DNA of 64,000 bases from positions 62,001-126,000 of the forward strand of contig JAFMOC010000241.1 of the NCBI GenBank assembly GCA_019802505.1, given 5' to 3'. Numbering within the stretch: the first letter of the stretch is position 1; the number at the start of each line of letters is the position of its first letter. The position numbers and the translations under genes were made by a program. Of the stretch, positions 24,215-34,935 are shown one piece after another. This DNA is from Corydoras sp. C115 (Eukaryota > Chordata > Actinopteri > Siluriformes > Callichthyidae). The notes beneath the pieces are model-generated. The model did no database searches. It was not told the DNA's origin and worked only from the letters and a program-made list of their open reading frames with translations.

Positions 24215-24340
24215 GTGCGAGATATGAACATTTAACGCTGTAAGATGAATTGCTGCGTGGTGCTCTTCCAAACATCACACACTACACGGCCAACCAGTGG
24301 CCCAACAGACCCTAAGCTGCCGGACATCCAACCGACTACC
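24215..24340 (+). pseudogene. klhl10-like: Kelch-like pseudogene: probable terminal exon remnant
   Basis: One frame reads DMNI*RCKMNCCVV, which corresponds to the DMxxYRSALSCCVV block after the last kelch repeat of KLHL10. After a short deletion another frame gives LPNITHYTANQWPNRP and a stop. In-frame stop and frameshift confirm decay. Confidence 0.55.
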
Positions 24341-24469
24341 CCGTCTTCTTAAAAAACAATGAAATATCAACTGTGGTGTGCCTCAGTGGAATTTAAAGCC
24401 TCCTCTGCAGCATAAAAAATGATGTTAATTTTATTTTGTTCGTGAATACTTAATATAAATGAATAAAAC

Positions 24470-24900
24470 TTAATGAGATAAGTCAGAACTAATGCCTAAG
24501 TCTGTGAGTTTTGTAATGAGTTTTGAGGGGATAACTGATAACATCCTGATGGATATGTTTTTAATTCCCAGGTGTGAGAGTACAGAGTGCAGTGTTATAA
24601 AGCCTGCTTCCTCTGAGCTCCTATTCTGGCAGTATGCAAATTGGTGGGGATCCAGGGTGGGAGAGAGACAAGATGTGAGGTGTGCTAGGACCAATCGCTA
24701 GAAGCACTTTGTGATGATGGGGTGATGGCTACCAGGCTGTAGTCATTCAGTCGTTATGGGTTGGAGTTTTTGGGTATCGGGACGATGGAGGAGGTTTTGA
24801 AGCACAGCATAGGCCAAGGATAGGTTGAATATGTCCATCAGCACTCCTGCAAGCTCTCCAGAATACTCTATTAGAACAGACTTTGTTACCTCATGGGCTT
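24470..24900 (-). pseudogene. Rex1/CR1-like LINE RT fragment
   Basis: Minus-strand frame (24470-24694) reads SPTLDPHQFAYCQNRSSEEA and PSKLITKLTDLGIS, the block before the first catalytic aspartate in CR1/Rex1-type RT. An internal deletion removes the DYSSAFNT segment. Sequence to about 24900 continues the same element upstream. Confidence 0.6.
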
Positions 24901-25572
24901 TTAGAGTGCCAGAAAACAGGTGCGCTTTAGTAGTGCCTGAGAACAGGTGTAGTTTTAATGCGCTTTAACAACACCTGAAAATGGATAAGTTTTAGTAGCA
25001 CCTGAGAACGGGTGTAGTTTGTATGCGCATGCACTTTATGATCTCTCAAAAACGGGTGTGAATTGTGATCCCTTTATAACGGGTGTACTTTGAATGCGCA
25101 TGCACTGTAGGAGCTCCCCAATGGGCTTTGGGAGTGCATGCGCTTTAAGAACCTCTGAAAACAGGTGTAAATTGTTAGTGACTGAAAATGGTTGTTATTT
25201 GGATACACAAGTGCTTTAGGAGCTCCCGAACGGATTTTGTTAGCGAATGCACTTTAGGTGCTCCCAAAAACTGGTGTGATTTGGGCTCACCTTAGATCGG
25301 GTACACTTTGAATGAGCATGTGCTTTAGGAGCTCCCTGAACGGACTTTGTTAATGCAAGCGCTTTGAGAATGTCCAAAATCGAATGCGCCTGACAGCGGG
25401 TGTGCATTTTCTTCGCATGCGCTTTAGCAGCGCCAGAAAACAAGTGCAATTTGGGTGTGATTGAGAATGGGTGTGATTTGGGATCCCGTTAGACAGGGTG
25501 AAGTTTGAATGTGAAATGTGCATACACTTTAGGAGCTTCCGCACAGGCTTTGTTAGCGCACACGCTTTAACG
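24900..25572 (+). repeat. Degenerate minisatellite, ~37-bp unit
   Basis: About 17 diverged units built on GCGCTTTAGGAGCTCC-like starts and ACGGGTGTGATTTG-like ends. Unit length varies about 34-42 bp, with larger blocks that recur (GCACTTTAGGAGCTCCC, then TTTGTTAGCG). The array ends exactly where gypsy integrase sequence begins. Confidence 0.7.
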
Positions 25573-26224
25573 ACATGGGGTATGGGCTGATGAACCAGGG
25601 GGACAGTTTCTTGGATTCTGTCTTGAGGGGTATGTTCCTGGTAGGAAGCCAGACCAGCTGCCTGATCTTGTAGGCAGGGGCCTTGCAGTGGTGGCGGTTG
25701 GTGGAAAGGATGGCTATGGCTTGGGCTTGGCGGAGGGCTATGAGGGTGTTTTTCCAGGTCTTGCGGCATCGACAGAGGTGTTGGGCCACTGACGGGATGC
25801 TGATTTCCTGCTGTTCCTCCGGGAAAAGGGGGGGTTGGTAGCCCAGTGCGATCTCGAATGGGGATTTCCCCCACGGGGCAGACCCGTGATGAAATCCAGG
25901 GCGATGTGGGACCAGGGGTGCCCAGGTATGGAGAGCGGCAGGAGCAGGCCGGAGGGTGGTTGGAGGGACGCCTTGTTCCGTGCACAGACCGTGCAGGCGA
26001 GGGTGAATTGTTTCACGTCGGTGGACAGCGTTGGCCACCAGAACCGCCGTCTGACTATCCCTTCCGTCCGGGCGGCCCCGGGGTGACAAGCCCAGCGGGA
26101 CTCGTGACCCCACTTGAGAACGGTGGGACAAGCGGCGGTGGGTACGAAAGTACGATCCCGTGGTCCCTACAACGGATACGGGTCCTTGGCCAGCTTGCAC
26201 TCGATGACGTTCCGCACCTCCCAA
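25573..26224 (-). pseudogene. Gypsy integrase, N-terminal and core pieces
   Basis: Frames at 25350-26224 give the zinc region (CARNKASLQPPSGLLLP), HIALDFITGLP, and WGKSPFEIALGYQPPLFPE, but the D-E section between is deleted. Frameshifts separate the pieces. The end runs into the minisatellite. Confidence 0.8.
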
Positions 26225-27592
26225 GAGACACCTGCAAGGAAGAATTTTGATGACAGAATGGTGTAGTGCGGTGCATTTACCTCTTCCTCTTCCTCCGGGA
26301 AGAGCCTTGACAGGGCGTCCGGCTTGGTGTTGTGGGTTCTTGGTCGATAGGCGAGGGTGAAGTTAAACCGACCAAAGAACAGGGCCCAACGTGCCTGGCG
26401 TGAGTTCCGCCTCTTGGCTGACTGAATGTAGGACAAGTTCTTTTGGTCGGTCCAAATGAACGTCTGCTCGGCTCCCTCTAGCCAGTGGCGCAACTCCTCC
26501 AGTGTGAGCTTGACCGGCAAGAGCTTGCGGTTCCCCATGTCGTAATTCCTCTCGGCCGCTCAGAGTTTTTTGGAGAAGAACGCACAGGGGTGAAGGCGGC
26601 CCTCCGGCCCTTGGGAGAGGACTGCCCCGACTCCTGCACCCGAGACGTTGACCTCCACAATAAACTGTTTGGCGGGGTCCGGCTGCACCAGGATGGGAGC
26701 AGCAGTGAATAAGTCCTTCAGGAGGTCCATGGCCTGTTGGGCTTCTGGGGTCCAGCGAAAGTGCTCCTTGGTGGACGTGACTGCAGTCATGTTACTGTAA
26801 CCCCTGACGAAGGGCCTGTAGAAATTTGCGAACCCCAGAAACTTTTGTAGCTCCGTCCTGGAAGTGGGGGATGGCCACTCCGTGATGGCCTGGATCTTCG
26901 CAGGGTCAGGTCGGATAGCCCCGGGGGAGACGACGAATCCCAGGAAGGACACGAGGCCTGGTGGAACAGGCATTTCTCCGTCTTCACAAAAAGCCAGTTC
27001 TGAAGGAGTCAGTTGAGGACCAGACTGACATGGCGGTGGTGCTCCTCAAGATTCTTGGAGAAGATAAGGATGTCATCCAGGTATGCATACACGAAGCGAT
27101 ACAGGAAGTCTCTCAGGACGTCGTTCACCAGGGCTCTCCGGATGCGGAGCAGGTGGTAGGCGTTCCACAGAGCTTAGTGAACACAGTCGCGCCCTGCAAA
27201 GATTCAAATATGGTAGATGTTAGTGGCAGAGGGTATTTGTAGGGGACCGTGATGTTGTTCAGTCCCCTGTAGTCAATGCAGGGTCACAACGAACCGTCCT
27301 TCTTGGAGACAAAGAAGAATCCTGCTACTACGGTGGATGTCGATGGCCGGATAAATCCTGTGGCGAGGTACTCTGTGATGTAGTTCTCCATGGCCTCCCT
27401 CTCCGGACGAGACAACGAATACAGCCGGCTGGACGGAAGGGGGGCACCAGGCAGAAGGTCAACTGCGCAGTCATAGGATCTGTGGGGTGGAAGCTGGCAG
27501 GCTTTGTCCTTGCTGTAGACCTTGCCCAGGTCGTGGTACTCCGTGGGTACCTGGGAGATGTCGATGGGAACGGTGTTACTGGAGTGGGTCAC
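26167..27592 (-). pseudogene. Gypsy RT and RNase H, internally deleted
   Basis: From the right: PTEYHDLGKVYSKDKACQLP linker, GFFFVSKKDGSL, then a deletion that joins WNAYHL to RALVNDVLRDF, the catalytic AYLDDILIFS, and FLGFVVSPGAIRPDPAKI. RNase H follows (QFIVEVNVSGAGVGAVLSQ with the first catalytic Asp replaced by Asn; WTDQKNLSYIQ). Multiple frameshifts. Confidence 0.85.
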
Positions 27593-27735
27593 CCTGCAGG
27601 GGGGTACTGCCGCACAGAGGCAGGTGGAATGGCAAGCGTTCCCCCAGGAGAGGACCCGTGAGTTCGCCCAGTCCAGATGCGGGTAGTGGTGGTGTAGCCA
27701 GGGGTACCCCAGTATACCCGATCGTGCAGAGCGTG

Positions 27736-28354
27736 TCAGAAGACGCTGCGCAGCAAGCGCTCACACCAGCCCGACTCCGCGGCAAGCGTCTGAAATTGCA
27801 CGACAAACTCTGCTACCGATCGGGTTCCTTGGTGCATGATGAGCAGATGGCTCTCTACATCGTCCTTATGGTCCGGACAGTCAAAGACGGAGTGAAAACG
27901 TTTGACGAACGTGGCATAGGAGGTGGCGAGCGGGGAGACGGTGCCCTGAGACTCCTCCGCCCATTTCAGTGCACGACCGCGCAGCAGCCCGATAAGGAAC
28001 ACGATCTTGTGTGCATCGGTGGGGAAGCACAAGGGGCGGAATCCGTAATACAGTTCGCACTGGAAAATAAATCCTCGGTAGTTCTGCAGGTTACCGTCGT
28101 ACGGATCGGGCTGCACCGCGGCCCCGTCGGAGTGGGCTACTGACGTGGGAGGCGGGTTTGGTACCTGGTTCTCAAGGTTAGGTGACGCGGGTCCAGACGT
28201 AGAGGAGGGTGCAGGCAGGGCGGCAAGCCAGACTGCTGACCATGTCCACCAGTTCTCCCTGGTGGCTGTAGAGCGTGTCGAGGCGTGAGTCTGTTTGCTC
28301 AGCAGATGCTGGTGCTGGCTCCGCCCCAGAGGTGTGTTGCTCCGAGGGATCCAT
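27736..28354 (-). pseudogene. Gypsy gag, truncated
   Basis: ATG at 28352-28354 opens MDPSEQHTSGAEPAP, matching the start of the 18080 gag. The gag domain runs to RLLRSVF near 27740 and is then joined to ILGYPWL of the protease end, so nucleocapsid and protease active site are gone. Confidence 0.85.
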
Positions 28355-28360
28355 GTTTGG

Positions 28361-28371
28361 CCAGATAGTAA
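28361..28371 (-). promoter_or_regulatory. Probable self-priming primer-binding site
   Basis: Minus strand reads TTACTATCTGG directly after the LTR. ACTATCTGGC is the complement of GCCAGATAGT inside the LTR (28829-28838). Confidence 0.55.
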
Positions 28372-28919
28372 TGTTATGACTGGGTGGCCGATACGTGGTT
28401 GGATCCGCTACTCGGAGTGACCAGTCTGAAGCAGAGAATGGAATGCAGAAACCAGGTTTATTGTAGACAGTTTGTGTAATGGTAAATAGTGGCGTGGACA
28501 AGGTGTTCATGCAACGCGGGGGAGCGTCGCTGTGATGGGGCGCACGTCCGGGTTCTGACGTCACGCTCGGGACGCGTCCAGGCGCCCTAGTGGTAGGCGG
28601 GTTGATCACGGCTAGGTCGCGGCTGGAGCGCTGCACACAGAAACACAAACCCAGACGAAAGCGAGGACAAAACACAACAGGGGATCCAGAGACAGACAAG
28701 ACGAGACGAGACGAGACGAGACGAGGCGTGGGCTGGGCAAGGCGAGGCGAGGCAAGGTAGGGCAAGGCAAGGCGTGATCGTGGCGTGGGAGCTAGAAGAG
28801 TCAAGGCTTAGGGATTCGTGGGCACAAGACTATCTGGCGTGGAGGAACGGGAGTGAGGTGGAATTACGGGTGCGTGGAGACCAGACATAAACAAAACACC
28901 ATGTGACAAAACCCCAACA
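28372..28919 (-). repeat. 5' LTR of the antisense gypsy
   Basis: Minus strand TGTTGGGG...CATAACA, 548 bp by boundary inference. Contains a (GACGA)n run near 28697-28725 and a (GGCAA/GGCGA)n run to 28772. No clear TATA box. Confidence 0.75.
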
Positions 28920-28984
28920 GTAAGCATTTAGTCAGTTCTTTTATAATGTCATCATTTTAATTTTGTGTATGTCTGTATTTTAAT

Positions 28985-30345
28985 TCATAGTGTGTTATGG
29001 TCTTCTCCCAATGTTCGAATGGAATCACATCTATTTTTACCACATCGTCAATGTAGTCTGTACTGGCTCTGGTAATGCTTTTACCACTTGCTGTCTCCAT
29101 AACATTTCTGTTGCTGCCAACTTATCATGCCGTTCTCCTGTTGCTTCACGCCATAGGTCACTAAACTTTCTTAAAAATGTCATGTCTTTGACATAAGTAT
29201 GTCAAACTATCCTCGCTGGGTATAACTCTTTATCCCATTATTTCTTATGCTTGACAATGGTGTTTCCTGCCATTCCTTTCAAACTCCTTTTTTTCAATCA
29301 GTAGTAACTTCCTTTTGCCTTCTAATCTAGCTATTATCACTCATATCTCCAAACACAAATTCTCTCCTGCTGTACATTATATTGTTCAAATTTAGTCACC
29401 CACGATTGTCCACCTTTAGTTAATGGTGGCAATTTAGTCAGTAAACCGTCCATATCTCAATGGCTCCATGGTTTGTAGACCTGTTGTCCAGTTTGAATAG
29501 TCATGTTAGGTGGACAAATGCCAGTCCGGGTCATCAATATCTTCTGTCATTGTACCATAGATTAGCCCTTTCTAGTCTCACATTAATGGGATTCTGGAGC
29601 TTCCCTTCTTCCTCTTATTTTTGCACCATTTTTAAGTCATTTTATTTCTTAATACGCTTTTTTAAAAAAAATTTTTGCCTTTTTAAAAACCTTTACGTAG
29701 ATACTTCACAAGCACTTTCTTCCTCACGGTTTTTCTATTCGTTAATTTATTGTCTATTTTTTGTTCCCCTGTCAAATGCATTGGGATATGCTGCCTACAT
29801 GTATACGGACCTCCTATCTCATTTACCGAGCGAGCAGGAGTGTGTCTCAATTATGCTTTTGTGTTCCATGTATCTGGTGGGTTTATTGTAGGTTCAGCTG
29901 GTACATTTGTAGATCTAATAGGGTATCGGTGATCTGTTTGTTGTAATACAAGTGTGGAATCCTCTGGATCTAGCTTGTTTTTAATATGTGATTACAAGTT
30001 TGCCACTTGACTCTGTGATTGTTTTATAACAGTTTGTTGGTCTACTTCCTCCGGGATATATAAATGATCTCTTTTTGATCTCTAATCGTCCGCTTTCTAT
30101 ATTCAATACAGGAGTTTGAAATACTGTTTGCATACAGGCTTGTGGTTTCTGAGAATAAATCGATCTGTACGGTGGTATGGGTTGTATGGAACTTGTTAAA
30201 TCTATAAGAGGACCTGTTGGTGTGTCTAGTTCTAAAGACAGAACTTAATTGTTTTGCGCTGCTGTAGTTAATATATCTAGTTTTCTGGTGTGAGTGTCTA
30301 ATTTAGTAAGATTAATAGTTATCAGACCTTGGTAATATTTCATTT
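28985..30345 (-). pseudogene. Probable endogenous retrovirus gag relic
   Basis: Minus-strand translation gives PPLTKGGQSWVTKFEQYN near 29420 and ATEMLWRQQVVKALPEPVQ near 29080-29135, resembling the start and end of retroviral capsid. Upstream text to 30345 is proline-rich (IDLTSSIQPIPPYR), as in matrix/p12 spacers. Several stops and frameshifts. No protease or LTR seen. The family is uncertain; an epsilon/gamma-type fish retrovirus is the best guess. Confidence 0.4.
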
Positions 30346-30737
30346 AAACTTTGTTATTTCATATATGATTATTTTAAAGCATTTCCTCTTTGATACATTA
30401 ATTTGTCACAATGATTTAAATTTAAACTTTGAAGCGGTCACTGCTCAAGAAGAGCAATATGAACTTGGCCAATAGAAATATTGGGTAAGTTTTGCCTGGA
30501 AAAGCTCAGTACAGTGTCAGCTGCTTCACCATAGAGTGTCGCTTAAATGTTGGGTAATCCCTGTAAACTTTTAGAGACTTGACTTGATTTCAAGGACTTC
30601 ATTAAGTTATAAAGATGAGGTGAGAAGACCAATTTGACTCTAGGGATGAGCAGTCCTTGTGTGCACAGTTGATCTGAAGCATGCTTGTTCAGCTTTGTCC
30701 ATTGTTTACTCTGCTATAATTTAAGTTCAAGTACAAG

Positions 30738-32120
30738 TAGTTTATTTATATAGCGTATTTTACAATAGCACATTTTCACAAATCAGCTTTACACTTTTAT
30801 AAGCCTTTTTATAAGCCTGTGAACACCCAAAGAGCAAGCCAAAGCGACAGTGGCAAGAAAAAACTCCCTGTTATTATTTTAAGGAAGAAACCTTGGGATG
30901 ACCGAGACTCCGTGTGGGACAGCAGCCGGGCAGCATCAACAGTTTAGGACAGCCAAGTACAGATTATGTGGTAATCCGTATTTAACAATTGAAAACTACA
31001 GTATATAAGTCTAATGAGGGCATCCTGCAGGACTGCCAGTCCAATAAGTATCATGGTTCCATTCAGTAATCGTCGTCGCCATATTGTTTCAGCAGAACCA
31101 TGGATACAGAGCTGACAACACCTCCAGGAAATTGGCAAAACCTCATAAAGAAACAAGGAAGAAAAGCAGTTAGAGCTAATAAAACACTGCATTTATGTAA
31201 TAACCAGAGTTTGACTGACACAGTGCAGCACAGTGCAGTGACTCCGGCATCACTGACTAGAGCAGCATTGAGAGGGATCCCTGGAAGAGCATCATTTCAG
31301 TGCCACACCCACGACTAATGATGAGCTGGGTGAAGAGGTGAAATGCCTGCACAGACTGATCCTAGATCACCAACCCAAGACCACCAAGCCTGAGATCTAC
31401 ACCTTTACCCACAGGGAATTAATAAAACGTAAAATTAAATAAATGTGTTTTTAATATACTTTTAAAGATTAATAGTGATTCTGAGTTGCGAAAAATAACT
31501 GGAAGGCTATTCCAAAGTTGAGCCTTGTGGGAGAACGCCCTTCCGCTTGCGTGTTGGTTTATACAGTTGAATTAGTTCAGTGAGATACTGTAGAGCCTGA
31601 TTATGTAGATTTTTAAATGTTATCAAAAAAATATTGATATATCAAAAAAATATATATATATACTCAATACAAAACTTTACTGGTAGCCAGTGTAAGTTTG
31701 ATGACACAGGAGTGATATGATAAAACTTTCTGGTTCTAATTAAAACCTTAGCTGCAGCATATTTAACAAGTTGTAATTTATGTAGAGAATTATTAGAACA
31801 TACTGTCAGAAGTGGATTATAATAATCAAACCTTGAGGTAATAAAAGCATGAATTAGTTTCTCTGCATTTTGGATGGGAAAGATATTTCTTAGCTTCGAA
31901 ATGTTGCAAAGATGAAAAAATTCCATGTTTACGAATAAATTATTCCAATCAAAACATATATAGGGCAAATAGGAGTGGTCCGAGAATTGACCTTGTGGAA
32001 CACCATATTTAACTTCAGCAAGATTAGAACATTGATTGCTAGCACATGTGAAATGATATCGAACTGTCAGATAGGATTCAAACCACTAGAGTACAGAACA
32101 TGTAATGCTCACAGTGTTTT
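30738..32120 (-). mobile_element. L2 LINE, 3' part (part 1 of a split copy)
   Basis: Minus strand: end of RT frame (FFHLCNISKLRNIFPIQNAE, KLIHAFITSRFDYYNPLL, HITPVSSNLHWLPVKF at 31642-31968), then the 3' UTR shared with 9810-10640, ending with the TTTATTTATATAGCG block. At 32116-32120 it stops at GTTTT, the left target duplication of the 14.1-kb nested block; the L2 resumes at 46217. Confidence 0.85.
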
Positions 32121-32523
32121 TGTTAGAGATAGAGTAAGTAGGAACCAGGTTTCAAACACAAAGCACAAGGATGCAGGATAGAATGTAAGGCGTTTTATTT
32201 GGACAAGGCAGTAGTATGGGTTGGTAGGCAATGGCAGTAATAAATCGACAGGTGAAGTGAGATGAGTTCAGGAAGCCAGACCAGGAGAGCGATGAGGAGC
32301 AACAGCAACAAAAAGAGAAGGCAAACGGTAAGTAGCATGTAAGCACAGCAAACAGAGGACTTTGGAATGGCAATCACAGACTGGCTTAGAAAAACAATTC
32401 TCTGGCACTGGAGAGGAGAAAACCAGGGGTTTAAGTAGGCTGCCAGGAGATTGTCTGCAGGTGAGGGTAATTAGGGTAATGAGGAGGTGGAGTCAGAGAG
32501 ATGAGGAGGAGCAGGCTCTGACA
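32121..32523 (-). repeat. 3' LTR of outer gypsy element
   Basis: Minus strand TGTCAGAGCC...CTCTAACA, 403 bp, next to a TTAAGGGGGGGTAC polypurine tract (32524-32537). Confidence 0.9.
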
Positions 32524-33086
32524 GTACCCCCCCTTAATGGGTGCCTCTTGACACCCTTCCAGGTTTATCAGGGTATCTGCGATGGAACTCACTCAGGGTC
32601 CAAAATGGCAGAGTGTGGAACCCAGGAGCGTTCTTCGGGACTGTATCCTTGCAAGTCTACTAGATATTGGGTTCCACGACTGGACATGATGAGAGTCCCG
32701 GAGCCGGCGTACTGTGAAGGCCGGTTGGCAATTGATGATCCGGGCGGGTGGAGGGGGTCTGGTCGGAGGATTTAGAGTGGACTGATGGACCGGTTTCAGC
32801 TGGGAAACATGAAATGTTGGGTTGATGCGCATATGACGTGGAGATTAAGGCGGACGGCGGAAGGATTGATGATCTTGGAAATGATGTAGGGGCCCCTACA
32901 TCATTTCCAAGATCATCAATCCTTCCGAACCGAGGAGCCAGTTTGCAGGACGTGACATGTAGTGGAATGTTGCGGGCTGAAAGCCAGACAGACTGACCAG
33001 GACGGCAGTTGGGGCAGGGTCGGCGGCGTCGATTGGTTAAGCGTTCGGTAACAGACTGGGCTTTGAGTAGGGCTACTTTAGTGGAT
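32524..33086 (-). pseudogene. Outer gypsy: integrase end and chromodomain, disrupted
   Basis: Minus strand gives MRINPTFHVSQLKPVHQS (32780-32832) and a frameshifted chromodomain (AFTVRRLRDSHHVQS). A 70-bp perfect palindrome at 32858-32927 interrupts the preceding coding text. The integrase text continues to the LINE insertion at 33087. Confidence 0.75.
32858..32927. repeat. Perfect 70-bp palindrome
   Basis: Arms of 35 bp with no spacer, centred on GGGG|CCCC at 32892/32893. The left arm is normal gypsy coding sequence; the right arm is its exact inverted copy. Confidence 0.95.
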
Positions 33087-33745
33087 TACGTTTACATTTA
33101 GTCATTTTGCAGACGCTTTTATCCAAAGCGACTTACAAATGAGAACATTACAAGTCAGAAGTTATGGAGTAAACCAACTATACTGTAAATTCATCAAACC
33201 TGATTGTTATTTGATGCTGCACCCCCCTCCCCCCCTTTTTTTCTACAACAGGTATTTGTTAAAGAGATGCTTCAGTAGTTTCTTAAAACTGCTTAGTGAT
33301 TCTGACTTAAGGATAGATTTGGGAAGATCGTTCCACCATTTTGCAGTGGTGAACACCACGGAGTGAGAATTAGCTCCTCGGTGAGGTGGAATTGCCAGGC
33401 GGCAATCATCACTGGAGCGAAGTGAACGAGTCGGAGTGTATTTTGAATTTGATTTGTATTTGAGTGAAGGTAGGAGGAGGAAGATCCAGAAATGGTTCTG
33501 TAGGCCAGAGTCAGTGACTTGTACTGAATGCGAGCAGCTACAGGGAGCCAATGGAGGGAAATGAGTAGTGGAGTGACATGAGTTCGCTTGAGCTCGGGCT
33601 GCAGAGTTTTGAATTAGTTGAAGAGGTCTGATAGATAACCGATTTGAGATGGTAGTGTCGTCAGGGGCAAAAGACAGGTGAAGCTGATAGTGGATCTCCA
33701 GATCAGGCGACAACGATGAATGTGGAGAGTGACAGAGAAAACCGC
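33087..33745 (-). mobile_element. L2-like LINE insertion in the gypsy integrase
   Basis: Minus strand reads RLAIPPHRGANSHS, KWWNDLPKSILKSESLSSF (the L2/CR1 RT end) and finishes with the conserved fish LINE tail GCAGACGCTTTTATCCAAAG (reverse complement of 33109-33128 region). Right boundary approximate. Confidence 0.75.
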
Positions 33746-33782
33746 CAGATCGAGCTCTTCTTCAGAAAAAAAGTGGCAGCTG

Positions 33783-34401
33783 TTAGCCCAGGGAGGCCTC
33801 GAAAGGAGATTTGCCAGAGGAGGAACAGTTGAGAGAATTTAGGGGGTATTCCACCCAGGCCAGGTGTGTGCTCCACCGGTCAGGATGTTCAGCAGTGACG
33901 CAGCGGAGGGTCTCCTCAACCACCTGGTTGGCTCTCTCAGCTTGTCCGTTGGATTCCGGGTGGAAACCAGAGGTGAGGCTGACAGTGGTCCCTAGGGCAG
34001 TACAAAAGATTCGCCATACCTGGGAGATGAACTGAGGGCCTCTGTCAGAGACGATGTCTGTTGGAATGCCGTGTATCTTGAAAACCTGATTGAACAGAAT
34101 CTCTGAAGTTTCCATGGCTGAGGGGAGTTTGGGTAGCGCGATGAGTCGTACCATCTTAGAGAAACGGTACACCTCGATCACGGTCATACCTCAGGTAGGC
34201 CAGTGATAAAATCCAGGACTATATGGGAACAGGGGTGCCCAGGAACAGCAAGGGGTTGTAAAAGGCCGTCTGGTCTCTGGTGGCAGTTCTTTCCCTGGGC
34301 ACAGGTGCCCATTTAAGGACATCTGGGCGGACAGTGGTTGGAACAAACAGGAGTTTGGATTGTTCTGGTCTGGGGTCCGGTTCTAGGATGGAGGCCTCCA
34401 T
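33783..34401 (-). pseudogene. Outer gypsy integrase core
   Basis: Minus strand: PTDIVSDRGPQFISQVW (second catalytic Asp) and ESNGQAERANQ (Glu), followed by SPFEASLG. The upstream zinc region (34219-34401) is frameshifted and the first catalytic Asp region is broken. Confidence 0.85.
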
Positions 34402-34411
34402 GATAAGTCAC

Positions 34412-34935
34412 TTAATTTCCCAGGAGACAAAGGCAAGGACTGTTTCCTGGCAGAACAAGGTCAACAGTTGACAGGGCATCTTCCCTCCCAGAGTGTAGTC
34501 GGGATAGGGCATCAGGTTTGGTGTTCCGTGTACCAGGGCGGTAGGTTACCGTGAAGTTAAATCGGCTGAAAAACAAGGCCCAACATGCCAGGCGGGGGTT
34601 CAGACGTTTAGCGGTTTGGACGTATGACAAGTTCTTGTGGTCTGTCCAGACCACAAATGGTAATTCTGATCCCTCCAGCCAATGTCTCCACTCCTCAAGT
34701 GGGCAAGTTTAAAGGCCAAGCGTTCACAGTTACCAACGTCATAATTGCTCTCAGCAGGGGAGAGTTTGCAGGAGTAATAGGCACAAGGATGAAGAAGGTC
34801 TTTAGGCCAAGAGCGTTGTGTGAGGACCGCACCTATGCCAGAGTCTGATGCAACAACTTCCACGATAAACTGTTTTGTGGGATCTGGTTGAACGAGTACC
34901 GGGGCTGTGGTGAAGAGAGTTTTGAGGGTCTTCAT
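34412..34935 (-). pseudogene. Outer gypsy RNase H
   Basis: Frames give QFIVEVVASDSGIGAVLTQ (first Asp of RNase H replaced by Val), WTDHKNLSYVQTAKRLNP and RPGTRNTKPDALSRL. Confidence 0.8.

Larger units (their letters stand above)
25573..28919 (-). mobile_element. Ty3/gypsy chromovirus, antisense, 3' end lost
   Basis: Minus-strand element closely related to the one at 17623-22813. It keeps the 5' LTR, gag start, RT, RNase H and part of integrase. Three deletions are visible: the 3' part of integrase plus 3' LTR (beyond 25573), the middle of RT (near 27170), and gag C-terminus plus most of protease (near 27730). Confidence 0.9.

Noticed and set aside
24900..25572. CRISPR-like array
   Set aside because: Repeats are diverged and contiguous with no unique spacers, and the DNA is vertebrate.
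27487..28143. 218-residue plus-strand frame
   Set aside because: Antisense shadow of gypsy gag-protease.
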